Below are positions 1-8,172 of a DNA stretch of 44,604 nucleotides, in pieces. The number at the start of each line of letters is the position of its first letter. The stretch's first letter is position 1. A program made the translations under genes and the position numbers. The notes beneath the pieces are model-generated. The model saw only the letters and a list, made by a program, of their open reading frames with translations. It did not search any database and was not told where the DNA came from. The stretch lies in contig CASFCQ010000008.1 in the NCBI GenBank assembly GCA_949293185.1, forward strand, positions 1 to 44,604, read 5' to 3'. This DNA is from an uncultured bacterium. Lineage in GTDB: Bacteria; Cyanobacteriota; Vampirovibrionia; Gastranaerophilales; Gastranaerophilaceae.

Positions 1-2397
1 TACTAACTCCTTGGCATTCTCAGGCAATGGCTCATCAGGATATTGCTTTTGCATAAAATCAATGTAAGCATCGACAACTTCTGACACTGTAGCGTCATCC
101 GAAAGTCCCAAAGCCGCATACATATCATCTTTACCGGAGAAGTCTTGTGCCATGCTTATGTTTTGTTGATAAGTATTAGCAGTGATTGTACCGTTTTGGC
201 TGCCTTCAATCTGGTCGTCAAATACAATTGTTCCGTTTGTATTGGCATTTAAAGTTATTGCAGGGATTGTCGTTCCATTGCTTTCCTGATAAATGATTTT
301 ATCTGTATCCATTGATACAATGGAGCTTTGCATAGATGATACAGGCTGTGCTCCTTCAACATAGATAGCGTTAGGAGTTTTTACTCCGTTGGATTCCGTG
401 TAGTTTCCGCTAAAGACCGATTGTCCGCCGTCTTTGGCAATAATATTCAGGCTTTCTTTTGTATAAATTGCTCCGCCCTGGGCTTTTCCCGTTTCGGATT
501 TAGCATAATTGTTTATGAAGCTGGAATTGATAATACCGCCGACTACGTTGTTGTATTTATCCAGCTCACCAATTACTCCATTTTCGTTATAAATCGCTCC
601 GCCCTTAGCATAAGAACTACCTGACGCATAGTTGCCTATAAAGTTACCTGTTATATTACTTATTTCAGCACTAGTTGAGTCAGTAGCCCAGTTATAAATC
701 GCCCCGCCTTGGGCATAAGAATTAGTTGAAGACGCATAGTTACCGATAAAGTCACCTGTTATATTTCCGATTGTTCCGTAACTGTTATTAATTACCCCGC
801 CAGAGGCATAAGAACTACCAGAAGCATAGTTGCCGATAAAGTCGCCTGTTATATTGCCGATAGTTGCACCGTTATCAATCGCCCCGCCTTTGGCAGAAGA
901 ATTAGTAGACGACGCATAGTTGCCGATAAAATCGCCTGTTATATTGCCGATTGTTCCGTGGTTATAAATCGCCCCGCCAGAGGCAGAAGAATTACCAGAC
1001 GCATAGTTACCGATAAAATCGCCTGTTATGTTGCCGATCGTGCCACCTTGATTGTTATAAATCGCCCCGCCAGAGGTAGAAGAATTACCAGACACATAGT
1101 TGCCGATAAAATTGCCTGTTATATCGCCGATCGTGCCACCTCGACTGTTATAAATCGCCCCGCCAGAGGCAAAACTATTACCTGATACATAGTTACCAAT
1201 GAAATTACCTGTTATATCGCCGATTGTTCCTTCTTCGTTATAAATCGCTCCGCCACAGGCAATAGCCAAATGATTGGATGCAGCTACATATACATAGTTG
1301 CCGATAAAATCAGCCGCTATGTCTGTAACTGTACCTGAATTATACAAAGCACCGCCAAAGGGGTTATTACGTGCAAAGCCTGATACTTTAGCTTCAACAC
1401 CATTGTTTATAAAAGCACCAGTAATTACTGTTATTGTTCCTGAATTGTACACAGCACCGCCTGATACCTGTGCATATTTAGAATCTGATGTTGTTGTTGA
1501 CTCCAGTGTACCAGTGACTTTGTTATCTTTATAAAGTACGTTATTTATACTTGTTGTTTTGTCTGCCGGATTGTTTAATCCGACACCGCCTTCGATAATA
1601 TACGGATTAAGTGACGTTGTACCGGATGGGTCAGTAACTGATGGATTGCTTGTTAGTCCTTCTACTTTTTGGGTAAAAGAGTCAGGGTTATATTTATATG
1701 TTATTGTATTTTTACCTTCGGTAGGTGCTGATACTTCTTTTATTTCAAGTTTGCCTTCTGCATTTTGCGACCATTCAAAGTATTTTGTTGTATCGCCTTC
1801 GCCAATGTTTGTTACTGAGTCTTTGAGGTTTACAAGGTAGTATTTTGGGGTTGTCTCGATTGTTGTGACTTCTTTATACTGAATATCGGGAAGTCTGTCG
1901 TCTGCTGCAACTTCCTGACCGGTTTGAGGGTCATAGTATTTTATAACTTCTGTTTTATCATAAAGGGTTATTGCGTTTTGAGGAAGATTTTCAGGGTCTG
2001 CGTTTTCGATTTCTGTAAGGGTATAAGCAGACTCCGGATAAACTTCACTTGAGTCTGGCATAGTTAACTCTTGATTATGCAGGTTGTCTAAAGTAGGTAC
2101 GGGTGCTTGTGCCATTGCCGGTGCTGCGATGAAGAAGGATAATGCAAGGGTCAAGGCGGCTGTTTTTAATGCCTTTTGCCAGTGCCAACCCTCACCCTGC
2201 CCTCTCCCATCGGAGAGGGGGAATAAATTTTGTGTCATTCTGAAGCATTCATCGCTGCGGTTTGTATTTAAATTAAAACAAAAACCTACTAAAACCTTTG
2301 ATATTACTGAATTACAGAGTTTCGGGGGGGGGGGTAAAATATTACTATATAAGCATTTTTGAATGTTTAAGAAATTTCTTGCAAGAAAATTTTTCAT
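1..2397 (-). CDS. Secreted repeat-rich surface protein (adhesin-like), C-terminus beyond the window
   Basis: The reverse-strand frame is open without a stop from an ATG at 2397 to the window edge (799 codons), so the protein is incomplete. A clear Sec signal peptide occupies about residues 77-96 (hydrophobic ALTLALSFFIAAP, then AMA before Q97), preceded by an unusually long 76-residue leader. The ATG has an AGGA ribosome site about 9 nt upstream. From about residue 290 onward the protein carries imperfect ~30-residue repeats of the form GGAIYN-GTIGNITGDFIGNYASG, resembling right-handed beta-helix or autotransporter-type passenger repeats. A C11 tract lies in the leader (codons 22-26). An internal ATG at 2238 lies downstream of the tract but has no visible ribosome site. 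The likely role is an exported surface or adhesin-type protein. The anchoring domain would be off the left edge and cannot be seen. Confidence 0.8.
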   Translation of the reverse strand, partial: MKNFLARNFLNIQKCLYSNILPPPPKLCNSVISKVLVGFCFNLNTNRSDECFRMTQNLFPLSDGRGQGEGWHWQKALKTAALTLALSFFIAAPAMAQAPVPTLDNLHNQELTMPDSSEVYPESAYTLTEIENADPENLPQNAITLYDKTEVIKYYDPQTGQEVAADDRLPDIQYKEVTTIETTPKYYLVNLKDSVTNIGEGDTTKYFEWSQNAEGKLEIKEVSAPTEGKNTITYKYNPDSFTQKVEGLTSNPSVTDPSGTTSLNPYIIEGGVGLNNPADKTTSINNVLYKDNKVTGTLESTTTSDSKYAQVSGGAVYNSGTITVITGAFINNGVEAKVSGFARNNPFGGALYNSGTVTDIAADFIGNYVYVAASNHLAIACGGAIYNEEGTIGDITGNFIGNYVSGNSFASGGAIYNSRGGTIGDITGNFIGNYVSGNSSTSGGAIYNNQGGTIGNITGDFIGNYASGNSSASGGAIYNHGTIGNITGDFIGNYASSTNSSAKGGAIDNGATIGNITGDFIGNYASGSSYASGGVINNSYGTIGNITGDFIGNYASSTNSYAQGGAIYNWATDSTSAEISNITGNFIGNYASGSSYAKGGAIYNENGVIGELDKYNNVVGGIINSSFINNYAKSETGKAQGGAIYTKESLNIIAKDGGQSVFSGNYTESNGVKTPNAIYVEGAQPVSSMQSSIVSMDTDKIIYQESNGTTIPAITLNANTNGTIVFDDQIEGSQNGTITANTYQQNISMAQDFSGKDDMYAALGLSDDATVSEVVDAYIDFMQKQYPDEPLPENAKELV
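625..1330 (-). repeat. Tandem ~87-108 nt coding repeats (GGAIYN...GNITGDFIGNY)
   Basis: The motif gttgccgataaaatcgcctg and variants recurs at about 631, 739, 829, 919, 1006, 1099, 1192 and 1297. The spacings are 108, 90, 90, 87, 93, 93 and 105 nt, all multiples of three, so copy-number change would keep the frame. Each unit encodes about 30 residues of a beta-helix-like repeat. More degenerate copies flank the block on both sides. High DNA identity between units makes recombination-driven length variation plausible. Confidence 0.85.
2190..2221. repeat. GC-rich REP-like palindrome inside the adhesin leader
   Basis: CCCTCTCC (2200-2207) and GGAGAGGG (2212-2219) form a perfect 8-bp inverted repeat with a 4-nt spacer. 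It is preceded by CCCTCACCCTG and is strikingly GC-rich for this genome. It reads in frame through the leader of the surface protein (PLSDGRGQGEGWHWQ). The composition and hairpin look like a dispersed intergenic repeat that has become coding sequence between the C tract and the signal peptide. That origin is inferred; only one copy is in this window. Confidence 0.55.
2324..2334. repeat. Homopolymer G11/C11 tract, candidate phase-variation switch
   Basis: Eleven consecutive G on the + strand are read as C11 in the reverse-strand gene at codons 22-26 after the ATG at 2397 (Pro-Pro-Pro-Pro). With 11 bases the frame runs on through the signal peptide. Removing one base leads to TAA after CGA AAC TCT GTA ATT CAG. 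Adding one leads to TAA after GAA ACT CTG. The window therefore captures the ON frame of a slippage-prone tract. Confidence 0.75.
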
Positions 2398-2468
2398 AAT
2401 ACTAATCCTGTGTTCGACTATACTAACCAAATTGTTTTTTCTAAATTAATAATTCCCGTTTTGAAAAT

Positions 2469-2477
2469 TTTATAACA
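2469..2477 (-). promoter_or_regulatory. Extended -10 promoter candidate for the surface-protein gene
   Basis: The reverse strand reads TGTTATAAA here, an extended -10 (TGnTATAAA), about 70 nt upstream of the ATG at 2397. A TTGTTA lies upstream with a long (~20 nt) spacer, so an extended -10 is the better reading. The same TGTTATAA form precedes the maf-like gene at 5741. Confidence 0.4.
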
Positions 2478-2495
2478 TCTTTTTACGCCTATTTT

Positions 2496-2519
2496 AACAA
2501 ATTGTTACAATAGTGTAAC
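2496..2519. promoter_or_regulatory. Two overlapping palindromes, operator candidate
   Basis: AACAA-A-TTGTT (2496-2506) overlaps a perfect inverted repeat GTTACA-ATAG-TGTAAC (2504-2519). They lie just upstream of the proposed promoter of the surface-protein gene and between the divergent surface-protein and rlmN genes. Placement over the -35 region suggests a repressor or activator site. No regulator can be assigned. Confidence 0.35.
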
Positions 2520-2629
2520 GTGAATTTTATGTAAAGTATCTTTAGGCAAGGATGTTACTTTAAAATTCATACTGCAGGAGGATTTCTCCGAGTTCTGTTA
2601 AAATATTTATTTTATGTAAAAATTAAAGT

Positions 2630-3658
2630 ATGAATAAGCAAATTTTATCAGGAATGAATTTAGACGAATTAACTGCTTTTACTGATTCTATCGGTGAGTC
2701 AAAGTACAGGGCAAAGCAGCTGCATAACTGGATTTATTTAAAATCAATGTCTTCGTTTGAAGAAATGACTGATATTTCTAAAAAAACAAGAGAAAAAATA
2801 GCGGATATTGCAGAGATTACCGATGTTAAAATAAAACACAAGCAGGTCAGTAAAGACGGCACAATCAAATATCTGTTAGAGTATTCGGACGGCAATTGCG
2901 TTGAAACTGTTCTTATGCGCTTTGATAACAGGGCAAATCTCACTGCCTGTGTAAGTTCTCAGGTAGGATGCGCATGTAACTGCAAGTTTTGTGCTACCGC
3001 AAAGTTAGGATTTATAAGAAATTTAACGCCGAGAGAAATAATTGAGCAGGTATTGACTATTCAGCGTGATACTGGTTTAAAGGTTACAAATATTGTCTTT
3101 ATGGGACAGGGAGAACCTTTGTTAAATCTTGATAATGTTTTGAAGGCTATAGATATTTTTAATACGGATTTTGTTATCGGTATAAGACGTTTGACTGTTT
3201 CTACATGCGGGATTATTCCCCAGATTAAAAGATTAGCGCAAATGGACTTTCAGCCCACACTTGCCGTTTCTTTACACGCTCCGACTCACGAGCTGAGGGA
3301 ATCTCTTATGCCTGTTGAAAAGAAATATCCGATAGATGAGCTTATGCAGACTCTGAAAGATTATGTCGGCGAGACCGGCAGAAGGGTAACTATTGAGTAT
3401 ACGTTAATTAAAGGGTTCAATGATACTGTTGATTGCGCCAAAAAGCTGGCAGTATTATTAATCGGATTAAAAGCCAACATAAACCTAATTATTTACAATC
3501 CTAACGACAAAGATGATTTTGAAAAACCGAGTAAAGAATCTATACAAAAGTTCAAATACATCTTGGAACAGTCGGGCAAAAAGGTTACAATAAGGCTGGA
3601 GCGCGGCTCTGATATCGATGCTGCGTGCGGTCAGCTCAGCAACAAAATGAAGGAATGA
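2630..3658 (+). CDS. rlmN: 23S rRNA/tRNA adenine-C2 methyltransferase RlmN
   Basis: RlmN is a radical-SAM enzyme that methylates C2 of an adenosine in 23S rRNA (A2503) and of A37 in some tRNAs. The 342-residue product has the usual family length. The radical-SAM cluster motif CxxxCxxC is C114, C118 and C121 (within GCACNCKFC). The C-terminal acceptor cysteine is in SDIDAACGQ. Other family landmarks are FMGQGEPLLN and SLHAP. The ATG at 2630 follows an in-frame stop closely, so no earlier start is possible; only a weak ribosome site precedes it. An AGGAGG at about 2577 is too far upstream to serve this start. It is followed after 8 nt by the gene at 3667, probably in one transcript. Confidence 0.97.
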   Translation: MNKQILSGMNLDELTAFTDSIGESKYRAKQLHNWIYLKSMSSFEEMTDISKKTREKIADIAEITDVKIKHKQVSKDGTIKYLLEYSDGNCVETVLMRFDNRANLTACVSSQVGCACNCKFCATAKLGFIRNLTPREIIEQVLTIQRDTGLKVTNIVFMGQGEPLLNLDNVLKAIDIFNTDFVIGIRRLTVSTCGIIPQIKRLAQMDFQPTLAVSLHAPTHELRESLMPVEKKYPIDELMQTLKDYVGETGRRVTIEYTLIKGFNDTVDCAKKLAVLLIGLKANINLIIYNPNDKDDFEKPSKESIQKFKYILEQSGKKVTIRLERGSDIDAACGQLSNKMKE

Positions 3659-3666
3659 GTTAAATT

Positions 3667-4812
3667 ATGAGAATACTGCCATTATCTATTCAATTAGTAC
3701 AAAAAAGAAGTTTTAATAAAAACAATAATAAAGTATCTAATCCTGCGCCAAATTACGCTCTGCAAAAAGATACGGTAAGTTTTAGCGGCAGTTTTATTAA
3801 TGATGCTTATGACAGTTTGAGCGATACGATTAACAACCGGATTATGCCCTTTGTCAATGAGTCTAAACCTGTTTATCAGTCGCTTGTTGATATAAACAAT
3901 AACGCCAATAAAATAATAAACAACTTTTCCGAGCATGAAATGGAGTTTATTTCACAAAAGGAAAAAATGTCGGATTTGTCCCTAAGTGACGAGAATAAAT
4001 ACTATCAGCCTTATATGTCCCGTTACGACAAATATAAACGTAATTTGAAACAGTTTGCGACTTTGAAGAATATTACAAAAGATGAAAATTACAATCAAAA
4101 AGAGATTAAAGACACTCTTAAAAATGCAGAAAATCTGCTTTATCAAAACAACTCGGAGTTGAACAAAATAAAACCGCTTGCAAAAGAATATAAAGACACA
4201 AGTGCAAATATTTATCTTTACAATGAGAGCAGGTCATTGAAAAAGTCTGACTTGCCTTTGAAAGATAAGCTGTTTGAAACTAATGAATTACGCTTTAAAG
4301 CAGCGGCGTACGCACTGTTGATGCCTCTGCCGGAAACATATATGATGCTGCGCAGTTTTAAAGAGGTTGAAAAAGAAATCCAAAAACCGACTCAATCTCC
4401 GATGAAAACACTCACAACCATTGATCATCTGCAGCAATCTGCTGATTCTATTGTTGAAAATTTCAACCGTTACAACGAATATAAGCCGGAGATTACAGGT
4501 TTTATTGAAAAATACAACAATAACAATCTTAACAATCCCTCAGATAAAGAGATTGATGACGCGTATGATTATATGACAAAAGATTGTGAAAACAATGCTG
4601 TTAAAGAGCGCAGCAAGCTTTATGAGTTTTATAAAGCCAATTATCAGGACAAAGACGTAAAAGTCGATTTTGAAGCTTTAGATAAATATCTAAATGATTG
4701 CGAAAATGCTGTTAATGCGCTTTATGACAGCAAAAAGCGGATTGATGCAAAAATCATAGAAGAAAACAACAGAAAATTCTTTGAACAGATGGGAATTAAT
4801 CCGCAGGAATAG
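3667..4812 (+). CDS. Unknown helical protein with an N-terminal KDTVSFSG motif
   Basis: I do not recognise a family. The 381-residue product is rich in Lys, Asn, Glu and Tyr. Its N-terminus is basic and unstructured with a short VSFSGSF motif near residue 37, after which the sequence is predicted by eye to be mostly alpha-helical, with coiled-coil-like heptads from about residue 80 to 370. There is no classical signal peptide; one mildly hydrophobic stretch (AAAYALLMPLPE, about residue 212) is too short for a confident membrane span. It starts 8 nt after rlmN and ends 7 nt before the convergent TPR gene. A host-interaction or cytoskeletal role cannot be excluded, but nothing in the sequence proves one. 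Confidence 0.75.
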   Translation: MRILPLSIQLVQKRSFNKNNNKVSNPAPNYALQKDTVSFSGSFINDAYDSLSDTINNRIMPFVNESKPVYQSLVDINNNANKIINNFSEHEMEFISQKEKMSDLSLSDENKYYQPYMSRYDKYKRNLKQFATLKNITKDENYNQKEIKDTLKNAENLLYQNNSELNKIKPLAKEYKDTSANIYLYNESRSLKKSDLPLKDKLFETNELRFKAAAYALLMPLPETYMMLRSFKEVEKEIQKPTQSPMKTLTTIDHLQQSADSIVENFNRYNEYKPEITGFIEKYNNNNLNNPSDKEIDDAYDYMTKDCENNAVKERSKLYEFYKANYQDKDVKVDFEALDKYLNDCENAVNALYDSKKRIDAKIIEENNRKFFEQMGINPQE

Positions 4813-4819
4813 TAGTCAA

Positions 4820-5605
4820 CTAATCGTTAACTATTGCAAATGTTCTGCTTTCAGCGTTCGCTTCTTTTAGTCGTGTCAATTTTTCTATACGTCTTCTGAT
4901 TTTTTCTCCGTGGTGAGAATGCGGCTTTTTGTCCAGAAACAGCTTGTAATAATGCAGCGCTCTGGTTTTGTGCGACATTTTATCAAAGCATATTGCAAGA
5001 CCCAGATAAGCTTTGTTAAAAGAAGGATTTATTTTTAATAATTGTGAAAAGACATTGCCTGCTGCTTTAAAGTCGCCGATATTCATATACAAAGCAGAAA
5101 GATGATTGTAAGCACTGATATAAGACGGCTTGTTTTCAATAATAGTGTGATATATCAGTATTGCCATGTCGTATTCTTCAATGCATTCGTGAGCTACACC
5201 AAGCTGCACCTGTGCATTAATATTGTTTCTGTCAAGAGATATTGTGTGCTGAAAACATTTTATAGCATCACAAAATTTGCCCGTAAGCATGTAACAAAGA
5301 CCCAGTTCATAATGTACATCAGCTGAAAAAAATGACATAGCTCTAGCCTGTTCAAGATATTTTACGGCTTTGTCATAGTCTTTTTCCGCTTTATAAGATA
5401 TACCGAGTCCTTTGTATACACGGTAATTGTTTCTGTCCAGCATTAACGCAGACAGATAGTGTTTTATAGACTCTCTGAAATGGTTGGACAAACGCAGCGC
5501 ATCTGCTTTTACAAATGTTTTATAGGCTTCGGTAGTCTTGTAATTTACCGGCTTTATAACGAAAGCGTCAAGCCCCTGTACCACACTTTTATATTTTATC
5601 CCCAA
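4820..5605 (-). CDS. TPR-repeat protein
   Basis: The 261-residue protein consists of about five tetratricopeptide repeats (residues ~30-230) with recognisable W/L-G-Y-A-F-A-P consensus spacing, for example YRVYKGLGISYKAEKDYDKA, VHYELGLCYMLTGKFCDAI and AYLGLAICFDKMSHKTRAL. It should be a protein-protein scaffold; the partner is unknown. The first codon is TTG, preceded by GGGGAAGA about 8 nt upstream, and no in-frame ATG lies near the start. It is divergent from the maf-like gene across a 174-nt promoter region. A second, much larger TPR protein lies at 26941-28794. Confidence 0.85.
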   Translation of the reverse strand: MGIKYKSVVQGLDAFVIKPVNYKTTEAYKTFVKADALRLSNHFRESIKHYLSALMLDRNNYRVYKGLGISYKAEKDYDKAVKYLEQARAMSFFSADVHYELGLCYMLTGKFCDAIKCFQHTISLDRNNINAQVQLGVAHECIEEYDMAILIYHTIIENKPSYISAYNHLSALYMNIGDFKAAGNVFSQLLKINPSFNKAYLGLAICFDKMSHKTRALHYYKLFLDKKPHSHHGEKIRRRIEKLTRLKEANAESRTFAIVND

Positions 5606-5740
5606 TATCTCTTCCCCGTAAGTTTTTATTTATCACTTTACTATTTCATTGTAGGGATTTTATCCGCAAAAGTTATTGACCTGCGGGTCGAATTTTTTTT
5701 AGACCATGTGGTTAATTTAGAAACATTGTTTTATACATTT

Positions 5741-5749
5741 TGTTATAAT
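5741..5749 (+). promoter_or_regulatory. Extended -10 promoter for the maf-like gene
   Basis: TGTTATAAT is a perfect TATAAT with the TGn extension, 31 nt before the ATG at 5780. No good -35 sits at 16-18 nt, as expected for an extended -10 promoter. Confidence 0.5.
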
Positions 5750-5779
5750 ACTTTTATTGTTAAAGGCACAGAGGGCAGA

Positions 5780-7729
5780 ATGACTGATATTTTACAAAAT
5801 AATTGCAATTGCGTAGCTAAATATAATAAAACACTGGCTGATAAGCTGCAGAATTTAAAATCAATTGATAAAAATATAACCATTGATACAAATTTAGCAG
5901 GAGAATACAACCTTTTGATTGACGGTGTCCCCGTGCACTCATTAACAGGTGCAGTCAGCGAAGCTAAGAACATTGCTGCTTCTCTTTCTCATAACGATTA
6001 CGGTACATTGCATATAATATACGGAATAGGACTAGGATATCTTGCGGATGAATTTATTCAGGCATTGAAAGGAAAAGTTATAGTTTATGAACCTGATTTG
6101 CAAACTTTGGCTTTTGTGCTTTCCGTTGTTGATTTATCTCAAAATTTTAAAACAGGAAGGCTCTTTTTGGTGTCTGATAAAAGTGAATTGCAAAAGGTTC
6201 TGTATTCTTCATACCGGTATAAATCAAATGCAACATTTTCTTATCTTGACTATTACAAGGCTCATGGCTTGGATTTTAAGGAAATTTCGGACTGGCTTAA
6301 GCGGGAAATTGTTCTTATAGAGCACAATTATGATTTTCAGGTGAATAATACAAAACTCTTTTTTTATTCCACTTTGAAGAGACTTGCAGAAAAATATAAA
6401 CTTAAGAAACTTGTTGATTATAAAGATGCGTTAAAAGATACGCCTGCGATTATAGTTTCTGCAGGACCTTCTTTGAGTAAAAATATTGATATATTAAAAA
6501 AATACAGTGATAAAGCTGTAATATTTTGCGTCGGTACTGCTCTCAGCACTTTGTATAAAAATGATATTACTCCGGATTTTGCAAATGTTATAGAAAAGGT
6601 TAAAACGCTGCAGCACTATAATTTGCCTTTTGCAAAAGATGTTTCTTTTATATGCGAGCAGTTTAGCGAGACGTCTTATCTTGATATTCCGTTTAAAGAA
6701 AAATTCATAACTAATTCACTGGAAAATGACGATGCAAGATGGTTTTTGGAAAAAGCAGAAGCTCCGTTTACGGATTTTGAAACTAAAGGAACTGTAGCTT
6801 ACCATGCTTTGTATTGCGCGTATTATTTGGGATGCAATCCTATTATTCTGCTCGGTCAGGATCTTGCATACAGCGATGGTGCGTGCTATTCAAAAGGTTC
6901 AAAGTTCGAGGATTTGGAATGTGTTTTTGATAATGCCTCTCAAAAGTACAGGATAGAAGTAAAAGATTTTGACAAATTTAAAAATGCTTACTGTGCCTCT
7001 GTTGACTGGAGTGAAGACAAGAAAACCGAGGCTGTTAATAAACGTCTGGAAAAATTGAATGCAAATCTTGTTACTGTAAAAGGTCAGAACGATAATCTTC
7101 TGCCTACGGATTCTGTGTATTCTCTTTTTATTGATTATCTGCAGGATTTCGCTTCACGATACGGCGATAAAAGAACTCTTGTTAATGCATCAATAGGCGG
7201 TGCTCTTATTAATGGCTTTGAAACATTGCCTTTGGAGTTTGCAGTTTCAAAATATGTTCAGCCTGAATTTAACAAAAAAGATGTTTTAAACAGTTTTTAT
7301 AATGCAAAAGATACACACGGTTTTGATATAAGTAAGGTTAAAAAAAATATAGCCGCTGATATTAGGGTAATGAAATCAGTTTTTGAAATTGCGCTTAGTG
7401 CGCGTGATAATTTGAAAAAGGTCTTGTTAGTTGAAGATGAGTCAAAACTCGACTTAAAGACATTAGATAAAATTATTCAAAATGCAGCTGGGGTCTATGC
7501 AAACATTGTTAATAATTACATGCTTAAGTACAGAATAATAAAAATGCTTATGGTAAAAGAGTACAATATAATTGCTTATCTTACGCGCGAAAATCCTGTT
7601 TTAACGGATTATGAAGTTACAAAACAGCTTGCCTTTGCTTATTATGATTATTTTCGCTATTGTGTATGGCGTTTAGATGCTACAATTAAGTCACTTGATG
7701 AAACGTTAAATGAATTGGAAAATAACTAA
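5780..7729 (+). CDS. Maf/DUF115-family protein (motility accessory factor, flagellin glycosylation-like)
   Basis: The 649-residue protein matches the DUF115/MptE-like fold found in motility accessory factors, which transfer nonulosonic acids onto flagellin in several bacteria. Key segments are a nucleotide-sugar-binding-like IYGIGLGYLADEF with VYEPD downstream, the family hallmark IIVSAGPSLSKN near residue 230, PDFANVIEKV, and CNPIILLGQDLAYSDG. The open frame extends further upstream, but the ATG at 5780 is chosen because GAGGG lies about 6 nt before it and the longer extension would run through the promoter. It overlaps dtd by one base (TAATG). FliD, FliS and a FliT-like gene elsewhere in the window support a flagellar context; the acceptor and sugar are not deducible. 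Confidence 0.82.
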   Translation: MTDILQNNCNCVAKYNKTLADKLQNLKSIDKNITIDTNLAGEYNLLIDGVPVHSLTGAVSEAKNIAASLSHNDYGTLHIIYGIGLGYLADEFIQALKGKVIVYEPDLQTLAFVLSVVDLSQNFKTGRLFLVSDKSELQKVLYSSYRYKSNATFSYLDYYKAHGLDFKEISDWLKREIVLIEHNYDFQVNNTKLFFYSTLKRLAEKYKLKKLVDYKDALKDTPAIIVSAGPSLSKNIDILKKYSDKAVIFCVGTALSTLYKNDITPDFANVIEKVKTLQHYNLPFAKDVSFICEQFSETSYLDIPFKEKFITNSLENDDARWFLEKAEAPFTDFETKGTVAYHALYCAYYLGCNPIILLGQDLAYSDGACYSKGSKFEDLECVFDNASQKYRIEVKDFDKFKNAYCASVDWSEDKKTEAVNKRLEKLNANLVTVKGQNDNLLPTDSVYSLFIDYLQDFASRYGDKRTLVNASIGGALINGFETLPLEFAVSKYVQPEFNKKDVLNSFYNAKDTHGFDISKVKKNIAADIRVMKSVFEIALSARDNLKKVLLVEDESKLDLKTLDKIIQNAAGVYANIVNNYMLKYRIIKMLMVKEYNIIAYLTRENPVLTDYEVTKQLAFAYYDYFRYCVWRLDATIKSLDETLNELENN

Positions 7730-8172
7730 TGAAAGCTGTTATACAAAGAGTAAAAAAAGCTGCGGTAACTATTGATAATGAAGTATATTCTTCAATAGGT
7801 GCAGGCATGCTTATCCTTTTTTGTGTAGAAAAAGGAGATACAAAAGAATGTCTGGATTGGTTCGTCAATAAAGTTGCATCATTGAGATTTTTTGAAGATG
7901 AAAACGGTAAAATGAATAAATCCATAGTTGATATTAACGGAGAAATACTTGTGGTTTCCCAATTCACACTGGCTGCGGATTGTAAAAAAGGTACACGCCC
8001 GGGGTTTGATAATGCAGAAAATCCTGAACTTGCCAAAAATATGTATGAAGATTTTGTAAGCAGATTAAAATCTTTGAATTTGCCGGTTAAGACAGGTGTG
8101 TTCGCCGCAATGATGGATGTTTCGCTTATTAATGACGGTCCGGTTACTTTTGTTTTAAACAAGTCCTGCTAA
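7729..8172 (+). CDS. dtd: D-aminoacyl-tRNA deacylase
   Basis: This cytoplasmic proofreading enzyme hydrolyses D-aminoacyl-tRNAs (and glycyl-tRNA(Ala)). The 147-residue length is typical. Diagnostic motifs are the N-terminal MKAVIQRVKKAAVTID, the active-site SQFTLAADCKKGTRPGF (containing the cross-subunit Gly-cisPro GTRPGF region) and the C-terminal SLINDGPVTFVL. Its ATG overlaps the stop codon of the maf-like gene, indicating translational coupling. No terminator is evident downstream before the next gene. Confidence 0.97.
   Translation: MKAVIQRVKKAAVTIDNEVYSSIGAGMLILFCVEKGDTKECLDWFVNKVASLRFFEDENGKMNKSIVDINGEILVVSQFTLAADCKKGTRPGFDNAENPELAKNMYEDFVSRLKSLNLPVKTGVFAAMMDVSLINDGPVTFVLNKSC

Noticed and set aside
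958-1185. Plus-strand ORF with repeated NRPARGRRITR
   Set aside because: It is the antisense shadow of the surface-protein repeats on the reverse strand; no ribosome site or family resemblance.
2084-2362. Plus-strand ORF across the G tract
   Set aside because: Antisense to the signal peptide and leader of the reverse-strand gene; its apparent Ala-rich start is a by-product of that signal peptide.
5678-5702. GACC-TGCG-GGTC followed by nine T, possible terminator
   Set aside because: The stem is only 4 bp and it lies between two divergent genes, upstream of the maf-like promoter, so it terminates neither.
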